Below, one piece after another: positions 1 to 5,961 of a stretch of 5,961 nucleotides of DNA. The notes under the pieces were generated by a model that searched no databases, was not told the DNA's origin, and worked only from the letters and a program-made list of their open reading frames with translations. Both the position numbers and the translations under genes were made by a program. Position 1 is the stretch's first letter. Each line of letters opens with the position of its first letter. Origin of the DNA: CAYSLA01 sp964431685 (GTDB lineage: Bacteria > Armatimonadota > UBA5829); NCBI GenBank assembly GCA_964431685.1, contig CAYSLA010000198.1, forward strand, positions 1 to 5,961, read 5' to 3'.

Positions 1-735
1 ATCCGCCCTCACCTCAGGACACCCCTGGAATCCGTACCAGACTATTCTTCGGCTGCAGCCCTCGAGAATTCTGTGGAGCCTGCGATCATCACAGCAGGCA
101 ATCACACATCCGTCCTCGTCTACGTTCGAAACAAATTCGCGGAAGCTGTCTTCCATAGCCTCGGCCGTTCCATAGTGCTCCAGATGCTCCGGCTCCGCGT
201 TCGTTATCACCGCTATTGACGGGTTCAGGTGCAGGAACGAACCATAGGCTTCGCAGGCTTCGGCAAGAAAGAGCGATCCATCGCCGACTGCCGCGTTTGC
301 TCCGATGGTCTGAACGTCCCCTCCCACGAGCGTGGTCGGCTGCATGCCGGCCCGCCGCAGAATCGCGTCGATCATGGCGGTGGTTGTGGTCTTGCCGTGG
401 GTTCCTGCTACTGCAATCCGGGTCTGGTGGGTGCGCATCAGGCGTCCGAGCATTTCCGCACGTTCAATGATCTCAATACCGCGTTCCCTCGCTCTTGCGA
501 GTTCAGGGTTGTCTTGCGGGACGGCAGCGGAGTAGACAACCACATCAGCTCCCTCAACGTTCTCCGGCGCGTGCCCGGCGCGGACATCCATCCCGAGCAT
601 TCGGAGTCCTTCCAGCACAGGACTATCGCCTCTGTCCGATCCGGTCACTGTGTGGCCCTGGGCGTGCAGCACTCGCGCGAGGCCGCTCATCCCAACCCCC
701 CCGACTCCTATGAGATGATATCGTTTGTTCGACAT
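1..735 (-). CDS. murC: UDP-N-acetylmuramate--L-alanine ligase MurC, 5' part (3' end beyond window)
   Basis: Cytoplasmic ligase that adds L-Ala to UDP-MurNAc with ATP, the first amino-acid step of the peptidoglycan stem. The frame is open from ATG 735 to the window edge, giving 245 residues, about half of the usual ~450-480. Visible in order: a Rossmann-type UDP-binding start with GVGGVGMSG (residues 10-18); GSD at 32-34; the Mur-ligase ATP P-loop GTHGKTTTT (111-119); the central-domain motif EACE (159-162) followed by SFLHL; and NAEPEHLEHYG (179-189), where other MurC proteins usually have a DH pair. The start is supported by AAGGAAG eight bases upstream and by the MSNKRYHLIGVGG beginning. 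It overlaps the end of murG by 28 nt, so coupled translation is likely. The missing part should carry the C-terminal amino-acid-binding domain. MurC is chosen over Mpl or other Mur ligases because of GTHGKT, the FLHL context and the gene order; identification is firm. Confidence 0.96.
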   Translation of the reverse strand, partial: MSNKRYHLIGVGGVGMSGLARVLHAQGHTVTGSDRGDSPVLEGLRMLGMDVRAGHAPENVEGADVVVYSAAVPQDNPELARARERGIEIIERAEMLGRLMRTHQTRIAVAGTHGKTTTTAMIDAILRRAGMQPTTLVGGDVQTIGANAAVGDGSLFLAEACEAYGSFLHLNPSIAVITNAEPEHLEHYGTAEAMEDSFREFVSNVDEDGCVIACCDDRRLHRILEGCSRRIVWYGFQGCPEVRAD

Positions 736-1859
736 CGTCGATTCTTCCTTTCGACTACTTTCCGAAGCACATCAACAACCGATCGGCTGGCTTCCAGCGA
801 CCCCAGATGCGCGCACAGCCCGGACATTCTCTGCCGTTCATCCGGCTGAGTTCTGAGTTCGGTCACCAAGTTGGCAAGGGCCCGGGCGCGGCTTGCCGCC
901 GGCGAACCCGAAGGGCCTGCATCTTCCTCGAACTGTAGTCCGGCTCCTATGCGCGCCACCCGCTGGGCGTTTGCACGCTGGTGATCAGCGTAGGCGAACG
1001 GGTAGGGGACCAGGATCATCGGCGTCCGCGCCGCAGCAAGCTCGGCAATAGTGGATGCGCCCGCGCGGCACACCGCCAAGTCGGCTGCCGCGGCTGCCGT
1101 GGGCATGTCCAGATAGCCCTCCACCAGATACGAACCGCTCGCAGTGTCCGGTGAGTTCTCTCGCGCCTCTTCCAGGTTTCGTTCCCCGACCTGGTGCAAC
1201 ACCTGGGTCTTGCCGTCGTCAATCTCGGGCCACGCATCAAACATCAGCGTGTTGAGTCTTGCGGCGCCCTGACTGCCGCCCACCACAAGAATCGTAAATC
1301 GATCCTGCGCAAGCCCCAGCGCTCTGCGCGCATCCGCCTTTGATGGCAGACTGCGGAACTCCTCCCGCACCGGCATTCCGGTGTGCACACATCGGGAGCC
1401 GCCGAAGCAGCTCTCGGTTCCCTCAAAGCTCACGCAGACCGCGTTTGCCAAGCGGCCCATAAACAAATTGGTCCTGCCGGGTACGGCGTTCTGCTCGTGC
1501 ACCACAAACTTGCCGCGCCGCGTCCACTGGGCCAGCAGAACTGCTGCGCTCGTATATCCGCCGGTGCCGAGCACAACATCCGGATGAAACCGATCCAGCA
1601 GCTTACGCGCCCTGAACACGCTGGCAAGAAGCAGTGCCAGCGACTTGGCGTCAGCCAGAGTCAGCCTGCGCGACAACGGCGCACTCGGCACGGACACAAA
1701 CCTGAACCCGGCGTCGGGAACCAGTCTTACCTCCGGACCGTGAGAACTACCGACGAACAGGATGTCCGTATCCGGATGCTCTTGGCGCAGGGCTTGTCCG
1801 ACGCTTATCGCGGGGTATATGTGCCCCCCTGTCCCGCCGGCCGTGATGAGTACTTTCAA
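708..1859 (-). CDS. murG: UDP-GlcNAc:lipid I N-acetylglucosaminyltransferase MurG
   Basis: Peripheral inner-membrane GT-B glycosyltransferase (family GT28) that transfers GlcNAc from UDP-GlcNAc to lipid I, forming lipid II. 383 residues, slightly longer than the usual ~355-370. Visible: N-terminal loop GGTGGH (8-13); VLGTGGYTS (97-104); HEQNAVPGRTN (121-131); GMPVR (161-165), usually GNPVR; second glycine loop GGSQGA (194-199), which opens the C-terminal UDP-GlcNAc domain; CRAGASTIAE (264-273) and P-x-P-x-A-x-ADHQxxNA (285-298), which line the nucleotide-sugar site. The start codon is TTG: no ATG or GTG lies in this frame between an upstream in-frame TGA and the TTG, and the GGTGGH loop follows at the normal distance. 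A weak purine-rich stretch lies eight bases upstream. The first 113 nt overlap the ftsW frame, and the last 28 nt overlap murC. Identification is certain; the start is very likely. Confidence 0.97.
   Translation of the reverse strand: MKVLITAGGTGGHIYPAISVGQALRQEHPDTDILFVGSSHGPEVRLVPDAGFRFVSVPSAPLSRRLTLADAKSLALLLASVFRARKLLDRFHPDVVLGTGGYTSAAVLLAQWTRRGKFVVHEQNAVPGRTNLFMGRLANAVCVSFEGTESCFGGSRCVHTGMPVREEFRSLPSKADARRALGLAQDRFTILVVGGSQGAARLNTLMFDAWPEIDDGKTQVLHQVGERNLEEARENSPDTASGSYLVEGYLDMPTAAAAADLAVCRAGASTIAELAAARTPMILVPYPFAYADHQRANAQRVARIGAGLQFEEDAGPSGSPAASRARALANLVTELRTQPDERQRMSGLCAHLGSLEASRSVVDVLRKVVERKNRRCRTNDIIS
744..750 (-). promoter_or_regulatory. Ribosome binding site AAGGAAG for murC
   Basis: AAGGAAG lies eight bases before ATG 735, inside the end of murG, in agreement with translationally coupled murG-murC expression. 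Confidence 0.7.
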
Positions 1860-2985
1860 GGGTGTAACTCTCTTCCATTTCCACGTTCACGTGTCGGCTG
1901 ACACTCAGCAGGATGCCAATGCCTATCAGAGTCGTCACAAGTGACGATCCACCATAGCTGATCAGAGGAAGCGGCAGCCCAGTGGAGGGTATCAGATTGG
2001 TGGTCACCGCAATGTTGACCAGGGCTTGCGCCGTGATGCAGGACGTTATGCCCGCCGCCAGCAGTGACGTGAACCTGCTCTTGCATCTCGCGGCAAGGTC
2101 AAAGCCTCGCAGCGAGAAGTAGAAGAACGCGCCCATTAGAAGGGCTACTCCGGCGAGACCGCTCTCCTCCGCAAGAGTTGTAACAATGTAGTCGTTGTGA
2201 GAAGCGGGGATGTAGGTCTTCACACGGCCTTCGCATAGACCAATGCCCGTGAGACCGCCTGTGCCGTAGCCAATCAGGGTCTGAGTAACTTGATAGCCTT
2301 GCTTCAGTCTTGTCTCGTACGGGTGTAGCCAGCCTACAATCCTGTCCCGGCTGTGCGGAAGCGCAAGCATCACAGTCGCAGCCAGCACTATTCCAACGAG
2401 CGCAGCAGGTATCATGGCACGGTTCTTCGCCCCTGCGCAGTAGTAAATCACGTAAACGGTGATTACCAGTATGCCGGCCGTGCCGAGATCTTTCTGAGCT
2501 ACTACCAGCGCGACGATGGCCCCCGCGATCCAGAGCGGCTTCTTCCAGAACTTGGGCGCCCTTCTTGCGAAGATCTTCTCTGCAGACAACGTTGCGGCGA
2601 GAAAGATGATCAAGGCAATCTTGGCCGCTTCTGATGGCTGGAAACACATTCCGAAGTACTTGAGGTAGCTCTTGGCACCATTGACCGTAGATCCAATGAC
2701 CAACACGATCACCAGCATCGCAGCCGCAACCCACATTATGTTCGCAGCGTGCCGCTTGAGCCAGACCATCGGCAGTTGCGCCGCTAACAACATCGCCAGA
2801 ACGCCGCCTGCCGCGTACAGAAGCTGTTTGCTGGCGTAGAATGACGGATTGCCGAGATGATCGCCGGCTCTTGCAAAACTGGAGTCAAACACCAGCAGGA
2901 CGCCGACTATCACCAGAGCCAGCACAACTCCCAGAAGCTTCATGTCGCAGGGAACCAGTTTGTCTCTTTGCAGGGTCTTATTCAT
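1747..2985 (-). CDS. ftsW: SEDS-family septal peptidoglycan glycosyltransferase FtsW
   Basis: Polytopic membrane protein of the SEDS family (FtsW/RodA/SpoVE) that polymerises lipid II at the septum with its partner class B PBP. 412 residues from ATG 2985. There are about ten hydrophobic segments, the first at about 17-34. Family motifs: NGAKSYL and QPSEAAK (102-122); QKDLGTA (164-170), where QPDLGT is usual; HPYETRLKQGYQ (221-232); ASHNDYIVTTLAEESGL (261-277), whose Asp265 matches the catalytic aspartate of SEDS polymerases; and TNLIPSTGLPLPLISYGGSS (329-348). The start is set by AGGAG eight bases upstream and by an 8-nt overlap with the murD stop. An ATG at 3066 opens the same frame but lies deep inside murD, and ATG 2943 is a shorter alternative. 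The last ~37 residues form an Arg-rich cytoplasmic tail coded inside murG. FtsW rather than RodA is inferred from position between murD and murG. Confidence 0.95.
   Translation of the reverse strand: MNKTLQRDKLVPCDMKLLGVVLALVIVGVLLVFDSSFARAGDHLGNPSFYASKQLLYAAGGVLAMLLAAQLPMVWLKRHAANIMWVAAAMLVIVLVIGSTVNGAKSYLKYFGMCFQPSEAAKIALIIFLAATLSAEKIFARRAPKFWKKPLWIAGAIVALVVAQKDLGTAGILVITVYVIYYCAGAKNRAMIPAALVGIVLAATVMLALPHSRDRIVGWLHPYETRLKQGYQVTQTLIGYGTGGLTGIGLCEGRVKTYIPASHNDYIVTTLAEESGLAGVALLMGAFFYFSLRGFDLAARCKSRFTSLLAAGITSCITAQALVNIAVTTNLIPSTGLPLPLISYGGSSLVTTLIGIGILLSVSRHVNVEMEESYTLESTHHGRRDRGAHIPRDKRRTSPAPRASGYGHPVRR
1868..1876 (-). promoter_or_regulatory. Weak ribosome binding site (GGAAGAGAG) for the TTG start of murG
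   Basis: A purine-rich stretch ends eight bases before TTG 1859, inside ftsW. The match to a Shine-Dalgarno core is modest, but an in-frame TGA slightly further upstream leaves no other start for murG. Confidence 0.45.
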
Positions 2986-4330
2986 CTCGCCCACTCCTAT
3001 TTGCCAGAGCCCTGACTGCGTCTTTGAAGACTTTTCCACGCTCTTCAAACGAGCTGAACATGTCAAAACTGGCGCAGCCCGGAGTCAACACCACAACGTC
3101 ACCCGGCTCCGCCGCATCCCTTGCTTCGTTGACAGCGTCAGCCATCGAATTCGCCATCGTTATCCTGTCGAAGCCGCACTGCCGTGCGCTGTCTCGTATG
3201 AGAGCCGCATCTGCCCCGATAAGCACCAGCCGCTTCACTCTCTGGGCAATGGCCTGGCCTACCGCCGTGAAGTCTGAGCCTTTGTCTTTGCCGCCCATTA
3301 TCACTATCTGCGGCTCCGATATGGCTTCGATAGAGCGTACGGCCGCGTCCACGTTCGTGCACATCGAATTGTTCACGTACTCCACACCATCAATCACCGC
3401 CACCGGCTCCAGACGATGTTCGACGGGTCTGAACTCTCGTATGGCTCGCGCAATGCTGTCCGGCCTGGCGCCGAAAGCCATTGACATACAGCAGGCCGCG
3501 AGGACATTTTCCAGGTTGTGAGTGCCTCGCAGCGGGACGTCTTTTGTGCGGCAAATGGCCGTTTCGACGCCGTCAATCCGGACTGCTATCCAGTCGCCGC
3601 GCACGAACGCGCCCTCATCCGGTTCAGACTTGCGTGCAAACTGCAGTACGTGTCCGGAAAGACGTGGAGCTAGAGTAGCAGTGAACTCGTTCTCCAAATT
3701 GACTACGGCATAGTCGTCCGAAGTCTGGTTGGCGAATATCCTTGCCTTGAGATCGGCATATTCCTGCCAGGAGGCGTGACGATCCAGGTGGTCGGACGTT
3801 ACATTCAGCAGTGCGGCAATTCTCGGGCGGAACGCCTTTACCCACTCCAACTGAAATGTGCTGATCTCCGCGACAATAACGCTGTCTTCCGAAGCGGCTG
3901 CGGCCGCCTTCACGAGCGGCATTCTAAACTCACCGCCCGCGACGTTGCCGGCTATATATGTATCACGCGCATCGGCCATCAGCATCTTGCCTGTGAGGAC
4001 TGTGGTTGTTGTCTTACCGTTAGTGCCGGTGATGGCGATGATCGGGGCCTTGGAGATTCGCCACGCGAGCTCAATCTCTGACATGACTTCAATACCGCCT
4101 GCCACGGCGGAAGCCAACACCGGCGAGGACCGGGGAACGCCGGGGCTCGGAACAAGAATGTCGAATCCTGCGAGATCGGGCTCGCCGACTCCAGGACACG
4201 CCTGGGCGCCGGCAGCCTTCACGGCGTCCACCGCATCTCCGAGTTCCGAGGCCGGTTTGCTGTCATATACCACGACGGTAGCCCCCAGGCCGACCAGGGC
4301 CTCAGCCGCCGCTATTCCCGTTCTTGCCAT
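2978..4330 (-). CDS. murD: UDP-N-acetylmuramoyl-L-alanine--D-glutamate ligase MurD, with abnormal 5' end
   Basis: Cytoplasmic ATP-dependent ligase that adds D-Glu to UDP-MurNAc-L-Ala. From the first ATG it is 450 residues, a normal length. Visible: VVVYDSKP (19-26) of the UDP-binding domain; P-loop GTNGKTTTT (102-110); EISTFQLE (155-162); SDHLDRH (179-185); Lys195 in YADLKARIF, the likely carbamylated lysine; GTHNLENVLAA (269-279); EHRLEP (304-309); VNNSMCTN (319-326), usually NDSKATN; GGKDKGSDF (346-354); PGCASFDMFSSFEERG (417-432). The coordinates use ATG 4330, but the in-frame codons just upstream (4331-4354) read GKRVAVIG, the conserved first strand of the Rossmann fold, so translation probably starts earlier. 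The frame is open up to a TAA at 4397-4399, and the only near-standard start in it is CTG at 4382-4384, inside a repeat element. ATG 4330 also has no well-spaced ribosome site. Function is sure; the start is not. Confidence 0.93.
   Translation of the reverse strand: MARTGIAAAEALVGLGATVVVYDSKPASELGDAVDAVKAAGAQACPGVGEPDLAGFDILVPSPGVPRSSPVLASAVAGGIEVMSEIELAWRISKAPIIAITGTNGKTTTTVLTGKMLMADARDTYIAGNVAGGEFRMPLVKAAAAASEDSVIVAEISTFQLEWVKAFRPRIAALLNVTSDHLDRHASWQEYADLKARIFANQTSDDYAVVNLENEFTATLAPRLSGHVLQFARKSEPDEGAFVRGDWIAVRIDGVETAICRTKDVPLRGTHNLENVLAACCMSMAFGARPDSIARAIREFRPVEHRLEPVAVIDGVEYVNNSMCTNVDAAVRSIEAISEPQIVIMGGKDKGSDFTAVGQAIAQRVKRLVLIGADAALIRDSARQCGFDRITMANSMADAVNEARDAAEPGDVVVLTPGCASFDMFSSFEERGKVFKDAVRALANRSGRDE
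2994..2998 (-). promoter_or_regulatory. Ribosome binding site AGGAG for ftsW
   Basis: AGGAG lies eight bases before ATG 2985, within the last codons of murD. It decides the start against ATG 3066 and ATG 2943 in the same frame. Confidence 0.7.
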
Positions 4331-4370
4331 GCCTATGACGGCAACACGTTTTCCCGAGACCTCTCCCCAA

Positions 4371-4391
4371 CCCTCCCCTACCAGGGGAGGG
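4371..4391. repeat. Perfect hairpin (9-bp stem, ACC loop) next to the murD 5' end
   Basis: The plus strand reads CCCTCCCCT, ACC, AGGGGAGGG. In the mRNA the stem covers the only near-standard upstream start of the murD frame (CTG 4382-4384) and lies some 40 nt before ATG 4330. It could therefore affect murD translation. No U run follows. Confidence 0.8.
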
Positions 4392-4401
4392 AGCGATTAT
4401 C

Positions 4402-4422
4402 CCCCCTCCGTTTCGGAGGGGG
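4402..4422. repeat. Perfect hairpin (9-bp stem, TTT loop) inside the 76-bp element
   Basis: The plus strand reads CCCCCTCCG, TTT, CGGAGGGGG. In the mur mRNA (minus sense) it is the first hairpin met after the mraY stop. It is followed by GATAATCG, not by a U run, so it does not look like an intrinsic terminator. Confidence 0.8.
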
Positions 4423-4460
4423 TTAGGGGGAGGTGTTCCGCAAAGGCTTCGATTGGGCTG

Positions 4461-5438
4461 CTACCACAATCCACTATAAACCCCCAGCACTGCAATCGCA
4501 CCCGCGATCGCACCCATTATCCAGAACCGCGTCACCACTGTCGGCTCAGCCCAGCCGCTTAGTTCAAAGTGGTGGTGAATCGGACTCTTCTTGAACACCC
4601 TGCGCCCGCTGCCTGTTGTGATCCTTGTGAACTTGAAGACTGCCCACTGGATCATCGTTGAGAAACCGTCCAACACAAACACGAGTCCGGCGACTATGAC
4701 GAAGATCTCCTGGTTCTCCACGACAGCACAGCCCGCTATCGCCGCCCCTATCGCCAGGGACCCTGTATCTCCCATGAACACCCGCGCCGGATTGGCGTTG
4801 TACCAAAGAAACGCGAGGGTTGAAGCTGCGAGCGCCATCATCAGAAAATGCGGGCTGCCATAGGGCAGGGCAAGGCAGTATACGGCAGCGAGCAGGGCTG
4901 TCAGACCCGAAACAAGCCCGTCCAGCCCGTCCGTGATGTTTACGAAGTTTGCCATCCCTCCAACGAAGACTACGGCCAGAACCGAATACAGCATCCCTGC
5001 CGCAAACGTCCATCCGGCCACAGACAAGGTTGCGTGCGGTTTGTAGGCGTGCACCGTCCAGACAAAAGCTATCGCCAGGACAATCTGTATGGCGGCCTTG
5101 GGCTTACTGGAAATGCCCCTGACGCCTTTGACGGGGTGGACTGTAAGATAGTCGTCGACAAAACCCAGCGCCGCATATGAGGCCACCAGCCAGATCACAG
5201 CTCGGCTTTGGGCGTCGATGCCGACAGCGAACGCTTTGTAGACGATGGCAGCGGTCAAACCCAGCAGGATGATCAGGCCGCCCATAGTCGGTGTTCCGGC
5301 CTTGGGCTTGTGCGAGGTCGGCCCGTCTTCGCTTATCGTCTGGCCCAGTTTCCGGCGGCGCAAAGCGGCGATGATGGGAGAGCCCCCCACCAGCGACACA
5401 ACAAACGCCAGCGCCATTGCCACACCGTCAGACTGCAA
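4461..5438 (-). CDS. mraY: Phospho-MurNAc-pentapeptide transferase MraY
   Basis: Integral membrane enzyme that transfers phospho-MurNAc-pentapeptide from UDP to undecaprenyl phosphate, giving lipid I. 325 residues from TTG 5438, the short form typical of non-proteobacterial MraY (E. coli is 360). Visible: GQTISEDGPTSHKPKAGTPT followed by MGG at the end of the first cytoplasmic loop; GFVDDYLT (92-99) with the paired aspartates; NFVNITDGLDGL (164-175); NPARVFMGDTGSLAIG (216-231) with the catalytic-site Asp; and KKSPIHHHFELSGW (283-296), the triple-His loop. About ten membrane segments lie between. LDGFSTMIQ (256-264) has Asp where a Glu is common. Start choice: TTG 5438 sits six bases after GGAGG and overlaps the murF stop by 11 nt. 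GTG 5423 and ATG 5417 are in-frame alternatives with poorer spacing. A 26-nt leftover and a repeat element separate its stop from murD. Confidence 0.96.
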   Translation of the reverse strand: MQSDGVAMALAFVVSLVGGSPIIAALRRRKLGQTISEDGPTSHKPKAGTPTMGGLIILLGLTAAIVYKAFAVGIDAQSRAVIWLVASYAALGFVDDYLTVHPVKGVRGISSKPKAAIQIVLAIAFVWTVHAYKPHATLSVAGWTFAAGMLYSVLAVVFVGGMANFVNITDGLDGLVSGLTALLAAVYCLALPYGSPHFLMMALAASTLAFLWYNANPARVFMGDTGSLAIGAAIAGCAVVENQEIFVIVAGLVFVLDGFSTMIQWAVFKFTRITTGSGRRVFKKSPIHHHFELSGWAEPTVVTRFWIMGAIAGAIAVLGVYSGLW

Positions 5439-5961
5439 GCAAACCCTCCACAACTCTCTCCATCTTCATCGCTCTGGAGCCTTTGACCAGCACAACGTCT
5501 CGTTCCCTCAACCTCGCCGGGAGTTCTTTTGCAGCACGGACGCTGTCATCAAACTCAGTTACGGCCGATATTGGCATACCCGCGTCGATCGCGCCTCGGG
5601 CTATCAGTCGAGCCAGTTCGCCGACTGTGACCAGCATGTCAAGGCCCAGTTCGGCGGCCGTCCTGCCGATCTCCATGTGCGCTGCAAGGGCGTGCTCGCC
5701 GAGTTCGAGCATGTCTCCGAGCACGGCGATCTTGCGCCCGCCCTCCATAATCGCCAGCGTTCGCAGAGCGCTCTGCACCGACGCTGGTCCGGCGTTGTAG
5801 GTGTCGTCGATCACCACAAACCCTGCACGCGACGGCACTACGTTGGAACGCTTGTCGGGTGGACGGAAGTTCGCCAGAACCTCACGCGTGTGATCGTGCG
5901 GTATCTCAAGGAACTCGCCGACCGCGATGGCCGCCAGCGCATCCTTGATATTGTGCTCGCC
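5428..5961 (-). CDS. murF: UDP-MurNAc-tripeptide--D-Ala-D-Ala ligase MurF, 3' part (5' end beyond window)
   Basis: Cytoplasmic ligase that adds D-Ala-D-Ala to the UDP-MurNAc-tripeptide, completing the pentapeptide used by MraY. The frame is open from the window edge to TGA 5428-5430, giving 177 residues, roughly the last 40% of a ~450-residue MurF. Visible: GEHNIKDALAAIAVG (1-15), the usual hinge between central and C-terminal domains; VIDDTYNAGP (50-59), normally DDTYNANP; KIAVLGDMLELGEHA (77-91); and VLVKGSRAMKMERVVEGL (157-174) at the C-terminus. These motifs separate MurF from MurC, MurD and MurE. The N-terminal UDP-binding domain and the P-loop lie outside the window. The first ATG/GTG codon seen inside the frame (GTG 5838) is internal, not a start. 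Position directly upstream of mraY fits the standard cluster. Confidence 0.96.
   Translation of the reverse strand, partial: GEHNIKDALAAIAVGEFLEIPHDHTREVLANFRPPDKRSNVVPSRAGFVVIDDTYNAGPASVQSALRTLAIMEGGRKIAVLGDMLELGEHALAAHMEIGRTAAELGLDMLVTVGELARLIARGAIDAGMPISAVTEFDDSVRAAKELPARLRERDVVLVKGSRAMKMERVVEGLLAV
5445..5449 (-). promoter_or_regulatory. Ribosome binding site GGAGG that selects the TTG start of mraY
   Basis: GGAGG lies inside the murF coding end, six bases before TTG 5438. The spacing to GTG 5423 (21 nt) or ATG 5417 is too long for normal use, so the TTG is preferred. Confidence 0.6.

Larger units (their letters stand above)
4359..4434. repeat. 76-bp G/C-rich imperfect inverted repeat with two hairpins (REP/REPIN-like)
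   Basis: The unit begins with ACCTCTCCCCAA and ends with TTAGGGGGAGGT on the plus strand. These termini are inverted repeats matching at 10 of 12 positions. Between them lie two perfect 9-bp hairpins with 3-nt loops, separated by CGATTATC-type sequence. Two hairpins enclosed by inverted termini is the general plan of REPIN and small non-autonomous MITE-like elements, and G/C-rich repeats of this style are common as dispersed intergenic copies in many bacteria. Only one copy is in the window, so the repeat status is inferred from structure. It occupies most of the mraY-murD gap. No clear target-site duplication is seen at its edges. Confidence 0.75.

Noticed and set aside
229..849. 206-codon plus-strand open frame antisense to murC and murG
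   Set aside because: The opposite strand has clear MurC motifs throughout; this frame has low-complexity Arg/Ser/His composition only.
2099..2734. 211-codon minus-strand open frame inside ftsW
   Set aside because: It is in a different frame from FtsW, which has all SEDS motifs, and its product is Arg/Ser/Cys/His-rich without hydrophobic segments or motifs.
2986..3066. Longer ftsW starting at ATG 3066
   Set aside because: It would overlap murD by 89 nt and add a non-conserved stretch; AGGAG eight bases before ATG 2985 fits better.
2841..3521. 226-codon plus-strand open frame antisense to ftsW and murD
   Set aside because: It is a shadow of two conserved genes with no recognisable motif or convincing start.
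4359..4434. The paired hairpins as an intrinsic transcription terminator after mraY
   Set aside because: Neither hairpin is followed by a U run in either direction, and a strong terminator here would cut off murD, ftsW, murG and murC.
3858..4562. 234-codon plus-strand open frame across murD, the repeat and the end of mraY
   Set aside because: It is antisense to conserved MurD and MraY sequence, resembles no family, and runs through the repeat, giving a Pro/Ser/Gly-rich stretch typical of such artefacts.
1..5961. A novel multi-gene system, phage, CRISPR or defence locus
   Set aside because: All coding sequence is accounted for by six canonical cell-wall and division genes, and no spacer array, integrase, transposase or toxin-like gene is visible.

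Overview
This window is an internal piece of a bacterial division and cell wall (dcw) cluster. Every real gene is on the minus strand. In transcription order (right to left) they are murF (3' part only), mraY, murD, ftsW, murG and murC (5' part only). Both ends of the window cut a gene. I see no RNA gene, CRISPR array, insertion sequence, promoter or intrinsic terminator. The plus-strand open frames are shadows of the minus-strand genes.

The gene order is the classical one of the dcw cluster. The packing is very tight: mraY probably starts inside the end of murF, ftsW overlaps murD by 8 nt, murG overlaps the ftsW frame by 113 nt, and murC overlaps murG by 28 nt. The arrangement implies one polycistronic mRNA with translational coupling. 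The sequence is GC-rich, the envelope genes are ordinary, and two starts (mraY, murG) look like TTG. These facts indicate a free-living peptidoglycan-making bacterium but do not fix the phylum. The protein flavour (short MraY, MurC with an EACE motif, MurD with NNSMCTN) is not proteobacterial. An Armatimonadota- or Firmicutes-like lineage is a guess only.

The proteins act in sequence. MurC, MurD and MurF build the UDP-MurNAc-pentapeptide in the cytoplasm. MraY moves it to undecaprenyl phosphate (lipid I), MurG adds GlcNAc (lipid II), and FtsW polymerises lipid II at the division septum.

The one real break in the compact layout is the 130-bp gap between mraY and the first ATG of murD. It holds a 76-bp G/C-rich two-hairpin inverted repeat (4359-4434) that resembles dispersed REP/REPIN-type elements. 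The element abuts the codons for the first conserved strand of MurD (GKRVAVIG), and no normal in-frame start codon remains upstream of them. The repeat and its effect on murD are the most interesting features here. I found no sign of a novel multi-gene system.
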